Shown here piece after piece: positions 44,920 through 55,137 of a stretch of 61,850 nt of DNA. The DNA lies in assembly GCA_902785705.1 (NCBI GenBank), contig CACZZN010000008.1, positions 1 through 61,850 of the forward strand. Reading direction: 5' to 3'. The position numbers and the translations under genes were made by a program. A model generated the notes under the pieces. That model saw only the letters and a program-made list of their open reading frames with translations, was not told the DNA's origin and ran no database searches. The first letter of the stretch is position 1. Each line of letters opens with the position of its first letter. Source of the DNA: an uncultured Veillonellaceae bacterium (GTDB lineage: Bacteria > Bacillota > Negativicutes > Selenomonadales > Selenomonadaceae).

Positions 44920-46596
44920 TCACTTCGCCCCAAACCTCTGAAGGAACACATCCTTCGGCTCCGGCCTGCCAAAATAAAACCCCTGAATGAGATCCGCGTC
45001 GCACTCGTCGCGCAGATACTCATAGGCCTCTTTCTCCTCAACGCCCTCGATGCAGACTTTCATGCCGATGCTATGGCAAAGCATGATGACATACTTCACG
45101 AGATTGCGGTCATATTCATCCCGCATGATATCGATGATGAACACGCGGTCGACCTTTACAATATTGCAGGCGAAATTCTTGAGGTAGCCCAGCGACGCAT
45201 ACCCTGTGCCGAAATCATCCATGGCAATCTGGATACCGAGGGAATGGAATTTCTGGAATTGCTGGTTCACGAAATCCCAATCTGTGACGCTCTGGCTTTC
45301 CGTCAACTCGAAGATAATGGTGTGCGGGTCCAGCTCATAACGCGCAACGCAATCCTCCACAAACGGGAAGAACATATGCTCCTCCAACTGATAGAGGGAA
45401 ATGTTGATGCTCATCAGGAAATCCGGCTGATACTTCTGCCACTCCTTGCAAGTCGCAAACGCCTGCTCAATAATCCAGTGACCCACGGGGATGATCATGC
45501 GGGATTTTTCCAGAAACGGGATGAACTGCATCGGCGCTACGATCGTCTCATCTTTGTCCCGCCAGCGAAGCAGCGCTTCCGCACCAATGAGCCTGCCGTC
45601 CTTCGCATCCACCTGCGGCTGATAGTAAAGCATGAAATCCTCGCAGCCCTTTGCAATACAGTTCTGCATGAGGCTCTGCATTCCCACATCGTAACGCCAG
45701 CGATCATAATTCTCCTTCGAGAAGAAGCAGATACGATCCTTGCCCTGGCGCCGCGCCATGTCCAAGGCCGCTTCCGCATACTTCATCAGCGTGACGGACT
45801 CCGTGCCGTCTACCGGGTAGAACGCTGCGCCGGCGGATGCCGTACAATAAAGGGTGTCCTCCGCGTCACGCACCTCGCGCATGCAGAGCTGAATACTGGA
45901 AAAGATGATTTCCATTTCGTCCGGCATCGCATCCGGCCATAGGAATCCGAAATGATCCCCATCCAGCTTGTAAAGCAGAATATCCGGAGGCAGCACATTC
46001 ATGATGTTCTGCGCAATCTGCTTCAACACCACATCGCCGAAATGATGCCCATAGGTCTCCTTGATGACGTGGAAATTGTCCAGACCAATGATGACAACAG
46101 CGCCATGGCAGCCGGCCGATGCCTCAAGCTCATCCTTCAATGTCTTGTTCATCGCGTAGCGGTTCAAAAGTCCCGTAACGCTGTCCGCACGAAGCCGCTG
46201 ATCCATCTTGATGATGACGCCGGCCCAAAACACGGGTGTGCCGTCCTCGTCACGGGCAAGCTTCCCGCGACAGTTCACCCATCCGAACTCGCCGTTCCGG
46301 TACTGCACACGATATTCCAAATTGTGCTCGTCCGTCACATGCGTCTCGAATACCGCTTTCAGGCTTGCCGTATAACGATTCCGATCGCCTTCATAGATAA
46401 TCGGGAGCCAATATTTGTCCATGTCCTCCAGCACGATGCCGGGTAAATCGAAATCTTCTACGAAGTTATCGGACAGAAGCACCGTCCCCGTCTTCATATC
46501 CGTCACAAACAAATAACTGTTCCCTGTCTGCTGTAAGGTATTGAAATATAAACGAAGCTGGTTGAGCACAGAGCCTTCAGGAATCTCTTGTTCCAT
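44920..46596 (-). CDS. PAS-GGDEF-EAL protein, probable c-di-GMP phosphodiesterase
   Basis: A 558-residue soluble signalling protein. An N-terminal PAS-like sensor region covers about residues 20-130 (YRVQYRNGEFGWVNCRGKL, a PAC-like end). The GGDEF domain is degenerate: the signature position reads LDGDHFGF, so cyclase activity is unlikely. The C-terminal EAL domain looks complete: GAEALLRWRD, MSINIS, IFELTESQSV, MDDFGTGYASLGYL, IVKVDRVF and CIEGVEE supply the metal and catalytic residues. I infer that it degrades c-di-GMP, with PAS or GGDEF as a regulatory input. ATG 46596. It has its own promoter and terminator. Confidence 0.9.
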   Translation of the reverse strand: MEQEIPEGSVLNQLRLYFNTLQQTGNSYLFVTDMKTGTVLLSDNFVEDFDLPGIVLEDMDKYWLPIIYEGDRNRYTASLKAVFETHVTDEHNLEYRVQYRNGEFGWVNCRGKLARDEDGTPVFWAGVIIKMDQRLRADSVTGLLNRYAMNKTLKDELEASAGCHGAVVIIGLDNFHVIKETYGHHFGDVVLKQIAQNIMNVLPPDILLYKLDGDHFGFLWPDAMPDEMEIIFSSIQLCMREVRDAEDTLYCTASAGAAFYPVDGTESVTLMKYAEAALDMARRQGKDRICFFSKENYDRWRYDVGMQSLMQNCIAKGCEDFMLYYQPQVDAKDGRLIGAEALLRWRDKDETIVAPMQFIPFLEKSRMIIPVGHWIIEQAFATCKEWQKYQPDFLMSINISLYQLEEHMFFPFVEDCVARYELDPHTIIFELTESQSVTDWDFVNQQFQKFHSLGIQIAMDDFGTGYASLGYLKNFACNIVKVDRVFIIDIMRDEYDRNLVKYVIMLCHSIGMKVCIEGVEEKEAYEYLRDECDADLIQGFYFGRPEPKDVFLQRFGAK

Positions 46597-46635
46597 ACTC
46601 CAGCCCTCCTTCAGAACTAATACTTTTCTCCTATT

Positions 46636-46664
46636 AATCTACCACATGTACGAATGAATTTCAA
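46636..46664 (-). promoter_or_regulatory. Promoter of the PAS-GGDEF-EAL gene
   Basis: On the minus strand TTGAAA (46664-46659) and TAGATT (46641-46636), 17-bp spacer, about 40 bases before the start. The rest of the spacer up to 46844 holds nothing I can identify. Confidence 0.5.
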
Positions 46665-46844
46665 CAAAATGTTCACACCTGTGCCAGAATCTCCCTCATC
46701 CGCACCCCAAACTATCTATCTTATGCACATTCTCGCCTCCATACGCCTCATTTTCCCATACATTCACGATTACTTGTATCATTCGCCAAATAATTGCAAA
46801 ATCCTTCCTGCAAAAATAAAATAATCCTCCGAAATCAGCTTCAT

Positions 46845-47921
46845 TCACTCCTGTGTTGTCGGCAAGTCCGGACAATGAGACAAATACTCAGCATCATCCA
46901 TCTTGGACGAAACAATCGCATTTTCGATGGCCTTGGCCATGACTTCAGCCGCCAGTGTACCAACCACATTGATATCCGCATCCACCGGCACTCCGCAGGA
47001 AGACGCGTAGATGGTATCGCCGTCAGCAAGCGTCCCCACGGGATTGATGGAGCGGGCATAAGCGTTTCTTGCCTGCGCCGCTATGCGTGTGAGCTGCGCC
47101 TTATCAAACTTGCCGTTCGTGACAATGACACCAAGTGTCGTATTCGTGCGAGGGAACAAGTCACGAGAATCTGTGCGACGGTACAGTTCCTGTACACTGT
47201 CGATAAACTCCGTGCGCTGCGCATTCATCAGTCCCGCTATTTTTTGCCCATGCGCATATACGTCCCCAATGGCGTTCACCACGACAACAGCTCCCAGCTT
47301 CAATGTGCCGAGTTGTACCGCGTGGTAGCCTATGCCGCTTTTCTGTGACTGCTTCATGCCGCAAAGCTTTCCTATCGTCGCTCCCACGCCTACACCGACG
47401 GATCCGCTCAACGGCTCTCCCCCTGCAAGAGCATTTCGGCAAGCCTCATAACCCATCGCACTGTCCGGGCGGATGTCCGACCTCCCATAGGAAAGGTCAT
47501 AGATGTCCGACTGCACGACCAACGGGACGAGAGCGACCCCCGTATCGAAGCCGATGCCGTTCTCTTCCAAGCATTTCATCACACCATCGGATGCGGCCAG
47601 CCCATAGGCGCTCCCTCCGGCCAGGACAATTGCGTGAACGCCGATGTCCTCTTTCGTGGGGTCAAGCGCAGACATTTCCCTTGACGCGGGGCCGCCGCCG
47701 CTGACATCCACTCCTGTCTTTGCGCCATTCGGAAAGCAAAGCACCGTAACTCCCGTCTTTCCTTGGTCATTCTGGGCATTGCCAATACGGACACCATCGA
47801 TTGCCGCAAACGGGATATCCTTCACGGCAGTGCCTTCAGCCTGTGCTGCTGCGCCCACGGAGAGGATAATCAGTGAACTGAGCATTCGCACGGCTGATTG
47901 AAACAAAACCTTGATCCTCAT
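46845..47921 (-). CDS. P1/S58-family N-terminal nucleophile peptidase, exported
   Basis: A 358-residue member of the DmpA/BapA aminopeptidase family. A signal peptide is visible (VRMLSSLIILSVGAAAQA). The family core follows: GGGPASRE, VLAGGSAYGLAASDGV, and the self-cleavage site before the nucleophile Thr in RTNTTLGVIVTNG, which starts the beta chain. Such enzymes release N-terminal residues, often D- or beta-amino acids, from short peptides. The export signal suggests periplasmic action. ATG 47921. It is flanked by long non-coding spacers and appears monocistronic. Confidence 0.9.
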   Translation of the reverse strand: MRIKVLFQSAVRMLSSLIILSVGAAAQAEGTAVKDIPFAAIDGVRIGNAQNDQGKTGVTVLCFPNGAKTGVDVSGGGPASREMSALDPTKEDIGVHAIVLAGGSAYGLAASDGVMKCLEENGIGFDTGVALVPLVVQSDIYDLSYGRSDIRPDSAMGYEACRNALAGGEPLSGSVGVGVGATIGKLCGMKQSQKSGIGYHAVQLGTLKLGAVVVVNAIGDVYAHGQKIAGLMNAQRTEFIDSVQELYRRTDSRDLFPRTNTTLGVIVTNGKFDKAQLTRIAAQARNAYARSINPVGTLADGDTIYASSCGVPVDADINVVGTLAAEVMAKAIENAIVSSKMDDAEYLSHCPDLPTTQE

Positions 47922-48009
47922 ATGTAATAAACCTCACAAAGGAAAAATACACACCGCAAAATGCGGCATGCGGACACTCCCTTCCTGTCGTCCTGCTCTT
48001 CATCCCACC

Positions 48010-48046
48010 CGGCAGGATTTCGCCGCGAGGCGGGGAAATCCTGCCG
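48010..48046. repeat. 37-base REP-like perfect hairpin
   Basis: CGGCAGGATTTC (48010-48021) and GAAATCCTGCCG (48035-48046) with an inner CCGC-GAG-GCGG stem. It has no T-run on either strand. Confidence 0.65.
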
Positions 48047-48054
48047 ATGCAAGG

Positions 48055-48081
48055 AAAAACGACCGCAGCAACGCACTGCGG
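48055..48081 (-). terminator. Terminator of the glyQ-glyS transcript
   Basis: On the minus strand CCGCAG-TGCGTTG-CTGCGG, then TCGTTTTTCC, about 35 bases past the glyS stop. Confidence 0.75.
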
Positions 48082-48116
48082 CCGCTCGTTCCATAAGTGT
48101 CATCCAGTGAAGGAAC

Positions 48117-50174
48117 CTACCCCAGCACAATCCTGCTGAAGTCGGCGACCTGATTGGTGAGCAGATGGATGGACTTCAAGAGTCCCAGACGGTTATTCCG
48201 TATGTTTTCATCCGGATCCATGACCATGACAGCATCGAAGAAAGCGTCAATTGGCGCTGCCAGCGCCGTCAGCGCTTCCGCCGCGCCGGAGAAATCACGC
48301 TTCGATGTGAATTCTGTCACAGTCTTCCCTGCCGTCCGGAACGCAGCAAACAACGCTTTTTCTTCATCGGTTTGGAACAAGGCTTCATCGATTGCCGTAC
48401 TCTCCGCCTTTTTGGCGAGATTGCCCGCCCGGACAAAGGCCTGCACGAATTTCTCCGACTGTTCCCGACGGATGAAATCTTCGACCGCCTGTGCACGGAG
48501 CGTCACAGCATAGAGGTCGTCCACATCCGCCAGTACCGCATCCACTACATCATAGCGCACCTTGCCCGCCAAGACATTCTTGAGACGCAAGCGCATGAAG
48601 TCCGACACATCCTGCTGCATTTTCGCGCGAGCCCTCGCATCTGTGATGGAAAGCAGATCCATCGCCGTATCGACCAGTTCCCGCAAAGAAAGCTGATATT
48701 TTGCTTCCACGAGCATATTCACAAGCCCCAAAGCCTGACGGCGAAGCGCAAACGGATCTTGCGATCCCGTGGGAATCAGTCCCCTGCTGAACGTGGCAAC
48801 CAAATTGTCGATTTTGTCCGCAACGCTCACAATGCGTCCGGCAACTGTCTGCGGCTGCTTGTCGCCGGCGAATCTCGGCATATAGTGCTCATCAATCGCC
48901 AGCGCAACGGCCTCGCTCTCGCCATCCAGCCGCGCATACTCGCGCCCCATGATGCCCTGCAGCTCCGTGAACTCCGTCACCATGCCGGTCACAAGATCTG
49001 CCTTTGAGAGCAGCGCCGCGCGCAGTGCCGCCTCTTTATCCTCCGCAGAAACGCCCAGTGCATCGCTGATTTTTTCCGCGAGTTTCTGCAGGCGTTCCGT
49101 CTTTTCATAGACCGAGCCCAACCCTTCTTGGAACACCACCGTCTTGAGCTTTTCCCGGTGTTCCTCCAGAGATTTCTTGCGATCCTCGTCAAAGAAGAAC
49201 TGCGCATCCTCCAGGCGGGCTTTCAATACGCGCTCATTGCCGTGCTGCACCACGTCCAGATAGTCACTGCCGCCATTGCGTACCGTGATGAACAGCGGGA
49301 GCAGTGCGCCCGCCTCGGTCTTGACCGGGAAATAGCGCTGATGGTCGCGCATGGGCGTGATGACTGCCTCCGCAGGCAATTTCAAATACTTTTCCTCGAA
49401 TTTCCCGCAAAGCGCTGTGGGATATTCCACCAGATAGAGCACTTCTTCCAGCAGATCCTCCGTGATCTCCGCTACGCCGCCGTGATCCTTTGCGGTCTTT
49501 TCGATCTGCTCGCGGATCATGGCCTTGCGGCGCTCCTGATCTACAATGACGAACTGCTCCTCACAGGCTTTTTCATAGCTTTCCGCATCCGCAATCTCGA
49601 AATCCCCCTGGCTCAGGAAGCGGTGTCCGCGGGAAACGCGCCCGGAGGGAACCTCCGCGACCTCAAAGGGAATGACCTCGCTGCCGTAGAGCGCAACCAT
49701 CCAGCGCAGCGGGCGAATGAATTTGAAGTCCAGATCAGCCCAGCGCATACTGTTCGGGAAGCTCAGGCCGCAGATCAGCTCCGGCAAGATGGACTGCAAC
49801 AGCTCTGCCGTCGCCTTGCCCTCTTCATGCACCATGGCATAGACATATCCGTCCTTGACCACCAAATCCTTCGGATCGACCTTCTGTCCGCGTGCAAACC
49901 CCTGGGCAGCCTTTGTCGGATTCCCATCTGCATCGAACGCGATCTGTACGGACGGCCCGCGATTCTCACTGGAAATATCCGCTTGGCGCTCTTCCAGCCC
50001 CTCCACAAGCAATGCCGAACGCCGCGGTGTCCCCACCGTGCGCACGGAGGAAAAGCCGATGCGCTGCTCCTGCAGTGCCTTTTCTGCCTTTTCCGCAAGT
50101 TCCTTCAAAATGCCCGGCATCACATGCGCGGGAACTTCTTCTGTACCGATTTCAAGCAACAATCTCTTGCTCAT
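48117..50174 (-). CDS. glyS: Glycyl-tRNA synthetase beta subunit
   Basis: The beta chain of the bacterial alpha2beta2 glycyl-tRNA synthetase, which binds tRNA. The 685-residue protein begins [16 protein letters not shown], and carries [20 protein letters not shown] and [14 protein letters not shown], both typical of GlyS. The middle has an HD-like fold region and the C-terminus an anticodon-binding helical domain. ATG 50174 overlaps the glyQ stop by four bases. It is followed by a terminator. Confidence 0.97.
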   Translation of the reverse strand: MSKRLLLEIGTEEVPAHVMPGILKELAEKAEKALQEQRIGFSSVRTVGTPRRSALLVEGLEERQADISSENRGPSVQIAFDADGNPTKAAQGFARGQKVDPKDLVVKDGYVYAMVHEEGKATAELLQSILPELICGLSFPNSMRWADLDFKFIRPLRWMVALYGSEVIPFEVAEVPSGRVSRGHRFLSQGDFEIADAESYEKACEEQFVIVDQERRKAMIREQIEKTAKDHGGVAEITEDLLEEVLYLVEYPTALCGKFEEKYLKLPAEAVITPMRDHQRYFPVKTEAGALLPLFITVRNGGSDYLDVVQHGNERVLKARLEDAQFFFDEDRKKSLEEHREKLKTVVFQEGLGSVYEKTERLQKLAEKISDALGVSAEDKEAALRAALLSKADLVTGMVTEFTELQGIMGREYARLDGESEAVALAIDEHYMPRFAGDKQPQTVAGRIVSVADKIDNLVATFSRGLIPTGSQDPFALRRQALGLVNMLVEAKYQLSLRELVDTAMDLLSITDARARAKMQQDVSDFMRLRLKNVLAGKVRYDVVDAVLADVDDLYAVTLRAQAVEDFIRREQSEKFVQAFVRAGNLAKKAESTAIDEALFQTDEEKALFAAFRTAGKTVTEFTSKRDFSGAAEALTALAAPIDAFFDAVMVMDPDENIRNNRLGLLKSIHLLTNQVADFSRIVLG

Positions 50175-51052
50175 GCCTTTTTCCCCCTCTTGAGCATCGG
50201 ATAACCAAGCTCTTCACGCTGTTTCAGATAGCACTCTGCACAGAGTCTCGCAAGCCTCCGCACCCGTCCGATGAACGCCGTGCGCTCCGAGACGCTGATG
50301 GCGCCACGGGCGTCCAGAAGATTGAAGGTATGGGAGCATTTCAGCACATAGTCATAGGCAGGATGCACAAACCCCTTCTCAATGACACGCACCGCTTCCT
50401 TCTCATACTTCTCGAACAAATCAAACAAGAGCTCTTCGTCCGACAGGTCAAAAGCATAACTGGACTGCTCGAATTCGTTCTGGTGGAACACGTCCCCATA
50501 GGTATAGTCATCGGTCCACTGCACATCATAGACGTTCTCCACCCCTTGGATATACATGGCAAGACGCTCCAGCCCATAGGTGATCTCCACCGCCACGGGC
50601 TTCACGTCCTGACTGCCGACCTGCTGGAAATAGGTGAACTGCGTGATCTCCATGCCGTCCAGCCAGACTTCCCAGCCAAGGCCCCACGCGCCGAGGGTCG
50701 GGGATTCCCAGTTGTCCTCCACAAAGCGGATATCGTGCTTCTTCGGATCGATGCCAAGGCGTTCCAAGCTCTCCAAATAAAGTTCCTGAATATTGTTCGG
50801 CGAAGGCTTCATGATAAGCTGGAACTGATGATGCTGGTACAGGCGGTTCGGGTTGTCCCCGTATCGTCCATCCGCCGGGCGGCGGGAAGGCTCCACATAG
50901 CCCACGTTCCACGGCTCCGGCCCGAGCACCCGCAAAAAGGTGAACGGATTCATAGTGCCTGCGCCCTTTTCCACATCATAGGGCTCGGCCAGGATGCAGC
51001 CTTGTTCTGACCAGAACTGCTGCAACGCCAGGATGAGTTCCTGAAATTTCAT
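50171..51052 (-). CDS. glyQ: Glycyl-tRNA synthetase alpha subunit
   Basis: The catalytic chain of 293 residues that activates glycine with ATP. Landmarks include [40 protein letters not shown] and [21 protein letters not shown], characteristic of the class II alpha subunit. ATG 51052 follows GAAAGAGG. No T-box leader is present: the spacer to recO is only 77 bases and shows none of the conserved T-box boxes. Translation with glyS is coupled. Confidence 0.97.
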   Translation of the reverse strand: MKFQELILALQQFWSEQGCILAEPYDVEKGAGTMNPFTFLRVLGPEPWNVGYVEPSRRPADGRYGDNPNRLYQHHQFQLIMKPSPNNIQELYLESLERLGIDPKKHDIRFVEDNWESPTLGAWGLGWEVWLDGMEITQFTYFQQVGSQDVKPVAVEITYGLERLAMYIQGVENVYDVQWTDDYTYGDVFHQNEFEQSSYAFDLSDEELLFDLFEKYEKEAVRVIEKGFVHPAYDYVLKCSHTFNLLDARGAISVSERTAFIGRVRRLARLCAECYLKQREELGYPMLKRGKKA

Positions 51053-51129
51053 AGTAACGACCTCTTTCCAAAAAATTTTTTTGACGCGCAGAAAAAGCCG
51101 TATCCCTGCAACGTCATGTTACAACCAAC

Positions 51130-51861
51130 CTATCCCATCTGTCCCAAAAACTCCAAAGAGCGCAGAGGTTTCCCGAACAGTGTGCGCAGATAATGCAGCA
51201 GCAGTTGCTCTGCCTGCAGAAGTTCCTGTTTTTTTACCTGCAGCTCCGTCTCCTGTTTCCAGTCAAACGTGCGGAGCGACAGAATGAATTGCCGTAAGGC
51301 TTCGGAGTACGGGAGCGTCCTTTCCGCGTAGCAGTCTTCGCAAAGTGCGCCGCCGTCGCTGATAGAGAAGCGGGCATCTCCCGCAAGCTCTTTTCCGCAA
51401 TGGACGCAATGCCCGTAGGAAAGCTGCATACCGGAGTATTCCATGAGCTGATATGCCGCAATCAGTGCCGTCACCCTTGCATTCCGATACTCGAAGGTGG
51501 CAAAGATTTCCTGCAAAAGTGCAAATACCGCCGTCTCCGGCACATGCTCCGGCATGAGCTCCGATACAAGTTCTGCGATAAAAGAGCCATACGCCATGGC
51601 ATCCAGATTCTCGCTGAGCCTGCGATACCGCCGCAAAATACTGCACTGGCGGATGGTATCCACCTTCTGCCCCTCTGTCAGCTCACAGTCGATATGCTGG
51701 AACATCTGCATGCCTGCGGCAAGGGGGCTCCTTGCGCGGCGGCAGCCGAATGCGGCGGCGCGAATGCGGCCCCGCTCCTGCGTGAAGAGAGTCACCATCT
51801 TATCCGCATCGCCCCAGTTGTGCACGCCCAGCACGATTGCCTCTGTTTGATACCTGCCCAT
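51130..51861 (-). CDS. recO: DNA repair protein RecO
   Basis: Mediator of RecA loading in the RecFOR pathway; 243 residues. The N-terminal OB fold begins YQTEAIVLGVHNWGDADKMV, followed by GCRRARSPLAAGM. A zinc-binding four-Cys set is read in GHCVHCGKEL and ALCEDCYAE in the C-terminal half. It abuts the era stop, part of the phoH-ybeY-era-recO-gly cluster. Confidence 0.95.
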   Translation of the reverse strand: MGRYQTEAIVLGVHNWGDADKMVTLFTQERGRIRAAAFGCRRARSPLAAGMQMFQHIDCELTEGQKVDTIRQCSILRRYRRLSENLDAMAYGSFIAELVSELMPEHVPETAVFALLQEIFATFEYRNARVTALIAAYQLMEYSGMQLSYGHCVHCGKELAGDARFSISDGGALCEDCYAERTLPYSEALRQFILSLRTFDWKQETELQVKKQELLQAEQLLLHYLRTLFGKPLRSLEFLGQMG

Positions 51862-52764
51862 TTATTTGTCGCCAAATCCGAAATTGCGCAGGACATTGTC
51901 ACGGTTCCGCCAGTCCTTCTTCACCTTGACCCAGAGATCCAAAAACACCTTGGCACCCAAAAGCATCTGGATGTCCTTGCGCGCAAGCTCCCCAATCTGT
52001 TTCAGCATGCTCCCGTGGTTGCCGATGATAATTCCCTTCTGTGAGTCACGCTCCACATAAAGGGTCGCCCGCACATAGATATCATCGTTCGGTCGTGTCG
52101 TCATCTCGTCGATATCCACCGCAATCGCATGGGGCACCTCATCCCGCGTGAGCTGCAAAGCTTTTTCCCGCACCAGCTCCGCCACGATGAGACGTTCCGG
52201 CTGATCTGTCACCATATCCTCCGGATAATACTGCGGCCCTTCCGGCAGATGTTTCTTCGCTTCCATCAAAAGTCTGTCAAGGTTTGTTTCATCTCTTGCA
52301 GAAATCGGCACGACACCCGCAAAAGGATATTTTTCCGTATAATGGGAAATGATGGGAAGCACCTGCTCTTTTTCAATGAGATCCAATTTGTTCGCCACAA
52401 GAATCACGGGGCGCATCGTGGACTGCAATCGCTCCAGGATATAGTACTCTCCGGAACCCATGCGCTCCGTCACGTCCACCACGAAAAAGATCACATCCAC
52501 TTCCTTGAGTGTCCCCTCTGCGGCCTTTACCATATACTGTCCGAGCTTATGCTTCGGTTTGTGGATGCCCGGCGTGTCCAAAAAGACGATCTGCGCGTCG
52601 GGCTGCGTCAAAATGCAGAGGATGCGGTTTCGCGTCGTCTGAGGCTTGTCCGACATGATAGCAATCTTCTGCCCGATCAGGCTGTTGATCAACGTCGATT
52701 TCCCCACGTTCGGGCGCCCGATTACCGCGACGAACCCCGATAAATGCTTTGTCGTTTCTTCCAT
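51862..52764 (-). CDS. era: GTPase Era
   Basis: A ribosome-assembly GTPase that binds the 3' end of 16S rRNA; 300 residues. G motifs in order: GRPNVGKSTL (G1), VFLDTPGIHKPKHKLG (G3) and VANKLDLIE (G4). The C-terminal KH domain has the GxxG-like IIGNHGSMLKQIG. It starts 12 bases after ybeY and abuts recO. The order phoH, ybeY, era, recO is widely conserved in Firmicutes. Confidence 0.97.
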   Translation of the reverse strand: MEETTKHLSGFVAVIGRPNVGKSTLINSLIGQKIAIMSDKPQTTRNRILCILTQPDAQIVFLDTPGIHKPKHKLGQYMVKAAEGTLKEVDVIFFVVDVTERMGSGEYYILERLQSTMRPVILVANKLDLIEKEQVLPIISHYTEKYPFAGVVPISARDETNLDRLLMEAKKHLPEGPQYYPEDMVTDQPERLIVAELVREKALQLTRDEVPHAIAVDIDEMTTRPNDDIYVRATLYVERDSQKGIIIGNHGSMLKQIGELARKDIQMLLGAKVFLDLWVKVKKDWRNRDNVLRNFGFGDK

Positions 52765-52776
52765 GCTGCTCCGTCC

Positions 52777-53250
52777 TTATACTTCTCTTGAAATTCCAAG
52801 TTTTTCCATCACAAAACGCTGCTCCTGCTCCATCTCCCGGCGCTCTTCTTCTTCCATATGATCGTAGCCTAAAAGATGCAGCATGCCATGCACCGCCAAA
52901 AACGCAATTTCGCGCTGCAGACTGTGCCCATATTCCTTGGCCTGTTCCCTTGCACGCTCCACCGAAATAATGATATCTCCCAAGACATTGACTTCCGGGC
53001 CATCCGCAATTTCCGGCTCCTCGCTTTCATTGAGCGCAAAAGACAACACATCCGTCGGTCGGTCGATATTGCGATATTGCCGATTCAGCGTATGGATATA
53101 GGCATTATCCGTCAGCGTCACGCTGACCTCCGCCGCCTCCACGCCATAGAGCTTCCCGACCATTTCCACGGCTTTTTTTGCATTTTCCTCAATTTCATCC
53201 GGAAAGGCGAGCTCTTCGGGATAATTGCTGATGATGACTTCCACGCTCAT
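52777..53250 (-). CDS. ybeY: Endoribonuclease YbeY
   Basis: A metal-dependent RNase for 16S rRNA maturation and ribosome quality control; 157 residues. The zinc-binding [11 protein letters not shown] motif (H-x3-H-x5-H) and the preceding [18 protein letters not shown] are diagnostic. ATG 53250 follows AAGGAG and overlaps the phoH stop by four bases. Confidence 0.96.
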   Translation of the reverse strand: MSVEVIISNYPEELAFPDEIEENAKKAVEMVGKLYGVEAAEVSVTLTDNAYIHTLNRQYRNIDRPTDVLSFALNESEEPEIADGPEVNVLGDIIISVERAREQAKEYGHSLQREIAFLAVHGMLHLLGYDHMEEEERREMEQEQRFVMEKLGISREV

Positions 53251-54257
53251 GCCTCTCCTTTCCCTCGCTGCCGTTCCTGTTTTCCCGCGTTGGTTCCGCT
53301 TTCCTCGTAACGCTCATATGCCTGTACGATGCGCGTCACAACCTCATGCCGGATCACGTCCGTCGGCTGCAGCTCCACGATGCCAATGCCCGGTACACCC
53401 TCCAGCACCTCGCGTGCCTCCCCCAGACCGGAGCGAACGCCGCGCGGCAGGTCCACCTGGCTCAGATCGCCCGTCACCACCATGCGCGAACCGAACCCAA
53501 GGCGCGTCAAGAACATCTTCATCTGCTTTCCCGTCGTATTCTGGGCCTCGTCCAAGATGATAAAAGCATCTTCCAGCGTGCGGCCTCGCATATAAGCCAA
53601 AGGCGCGATCTCTATGATGCCCTTCACCATGAATTTCTGGTACATATCCACGCCCAGAATATCCTGCAATGCATCGTAAAGAGGCCGCAGATAGGGATCC
53701 ACCTTTTCCTGCAAATCCCCCGGCAGAAATCCCAGCCGTTCCCCTGCCTCCACAGCAGGACGCGTGAGGATGATCTTGCTGACTTCCTTCGTCCGGAGCG
53801 CCGCCACAGCAAGCACGACTGCAAGATACGTCTTTCCCGTCCCCGCAGGCCCAATGCCGAACGTGACGGAATGGTGCCGGATGGCGTCCAAATACATGCG
53901 CTGGCCGATGGTTTTCGGACGCACATGTTTCCCCCGGGAGGTCACAAGAATCGTATCGCTGAACAGATTGTGCAGTGCATCGCTCTTTCCTTCCTTCACG
54001 AGATGGATGCTGTAGCGCACCTCATGCATGGTCAGGCTCGTCCCCTGCCGATAGAGATATTGCAGCTCGTAGAGCACACGCGCTGCCTGCTCCACCTCCT
54101 GCGCTTCGCCGATAAAATCCACGCCGTCCCCACGGCTCACGGTCTTGCAGTCAAAATTCTCCGCAATCACCTGCAGGAATTCATCCCTCTCACCCAAGAG
54201 CGCATAAGCCTCCTGATGATTCTCGAATGGAATATGTTGTTCTAATACCTGTTGCAA
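53247..54257 (-). CDS. phoH: PhoH-family ATPase
   Basis: A 336-residue P-loop ATPase, the longer PhoH type with an N-terminal KH-like region. Walker A is [19 protein letters not shown], Walker B is [12 protein letters not shown], and [11 protein letters not shown] follows. It begins at TTG 54257 ([11 protein letters not shown]). It probably acts on RNA together with YbeY, encoded next to it. It heads the housekeeping cluster behind its own promoter. Confidence 0.94.
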   Translation of the reverse strand: MQQVLEQHIPFENHQEAYALLGERDEFLQVIAENFDCKTVSRGDGVDFIGEAQEVEQAARVLYELQYLYRQGTSLTMHEVRYSIHLVKEGKSDALHNLFSDTILVTSRGKHVRPKTIGQRMYLDAIRHHSVTFGIGPAGTGKTYLAVVLAVAALRTKEVSKIILTRPAVEAGERLGFLPGDLQEKVDPYLRPLYDALQDILGVDMYQKFMVKGIIEIAPLAYMRGRTLEDAFIILDEAQNTTGKQMKMFLTRLGFGSRMVVTGDLSQVDLPRGVRSGLGEAREVLEGVPGIGIVELQPTDVIRHEVVTRIVQAYERYEESGTNAGKQERQRGKGEA

Positions 54258-54307
54258 GAAAACGCCTCACCTTATGAAAGTAATCCGCTGAAATCCCAAT
54301 ATCTTCC

Positions 54308-54336
54308 ATTCTACACTATGAAAGCAGGAATTTCAA
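54308..54336 (-). promoter_or_regulatory. Promoter of the phoH-era-gly cluster
   Basis: On the minus strand TTGAAA (54336-54331) and TAGAAT (54313-54308) with a 17-bp spacer, about 50 bases upstream of the phoH start. Confidence 0.6.
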
Positions 54337-54374
54337 TGACAAGATACCTATTCGACAATGCCAACGGATACTCC

Positions 54375-55025
54375 TTATTCAAACTGTGCAAAGAAACTCG
54401 AAGGTACAACGCAGACCTCTCCAGGCAAAATTTCCCGCTTTCCGCAAAGGCCGATGACTGCGCCGTCAACGACGAAATTCCTTCCTGCAATCGGGCCGCT
54501 CCCTGCAAGAAGTTCAGCGCTTTCCCTTTTCGCTATGGCCTCATCCATGCCCTGCCCCGTATACTTTGCATAGCTTTCCTTGATGGTCCAGATCCGCAAA
54601 AATTCCCGGGCGCGGCTTTTCTCATCCAGTGCCTGGATGAGCCGATATTCCCGTTCCGTAAAAAAATGCCGGGCAATGGCCAGTGCGTCTTCCGCAGCCT
54701 CTTCCACATCCACGCCGCTGGGCATCTCCCCAACGCTGCACACGGCCCAATGCCTGCTGTGGGAAAGGCTGATCTCCCAGGAACTGCTCTCTGCATGGGG
54801 TTTTCCCCTTCCATCCCGCCAAACGGAGATTTCTTCCAATGGGCAAGATTCCTTTTTTGCAAGAACATAGCGAACGAGCAATTCTGCCCAAAGCGTACGG
54901 TTCCGATCGGCAGTGAAACGATAGAAGAGAATTTTTTCCTGCCGCTCAGGAGGAAAGAAACGCAAGAATTTTTCCACCGGCTTCTCCAGACGGTCCGTCA
55001 GGTTCAGCGCATAAACCTCAATCAT
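54375..55025 (-). CDS. Sfp-type 4'-phosphopantetheinyl transferase
   Basis: Transfers phosphopantetheine from CoA to the Ser of carrier domains. The 216-residue protein shows the Sfp/HetI motifs: GKPHAESSSWEISLSHS, the metal-binding PSGVDVEEAAED and FLRIWTIKESYAKYTGQG. ATG 55025 follows GGAGGAGG at five bases; a longer in-frame reading upstream adds nothing family-like. It is the third gene after the NRPS and RND exporter on the same strand, so its likely target is the NRPS carrier domain. A 112-base gap separates it from the RND gene. Confidence 0.92.
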   Translation of the reverse strand: MIEVYALNLTDRLEKPVEKFLRFFPPERQEKILFYRFTADRNRTLWAELLVRYVLAKKESCPLEEISVWRDGRGKPHAESSSWEISLSHSRHWAVCSVGEMPSGVDVEEAAEDALAIARHFFTEREYRLIQALDEKSRAREFLRIWTIKESYAKYTGQGMDEAIAKRESAELLAGSGPIAGRNFVVDGAVIGLCGKREILPGEVCVVPSSFFAQFE

Positions 55026-55137
55026 GACATCCTCCTCCCCCTCAGCAGCCGGCTCATCCCTCGCTGCTTCCATGCAATTTAAGGAAACGCTGCTGGCGCC
55101 GGTGCGAACACAAATCCCATGCCATTTCATTATCCCA

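Noticed and set aside
51053..51129. Possible T-box leader upstream of glyQ
   Set aside because: The spacer is only 77 bases and has neither a specifier-loop nor a T-box sequence.
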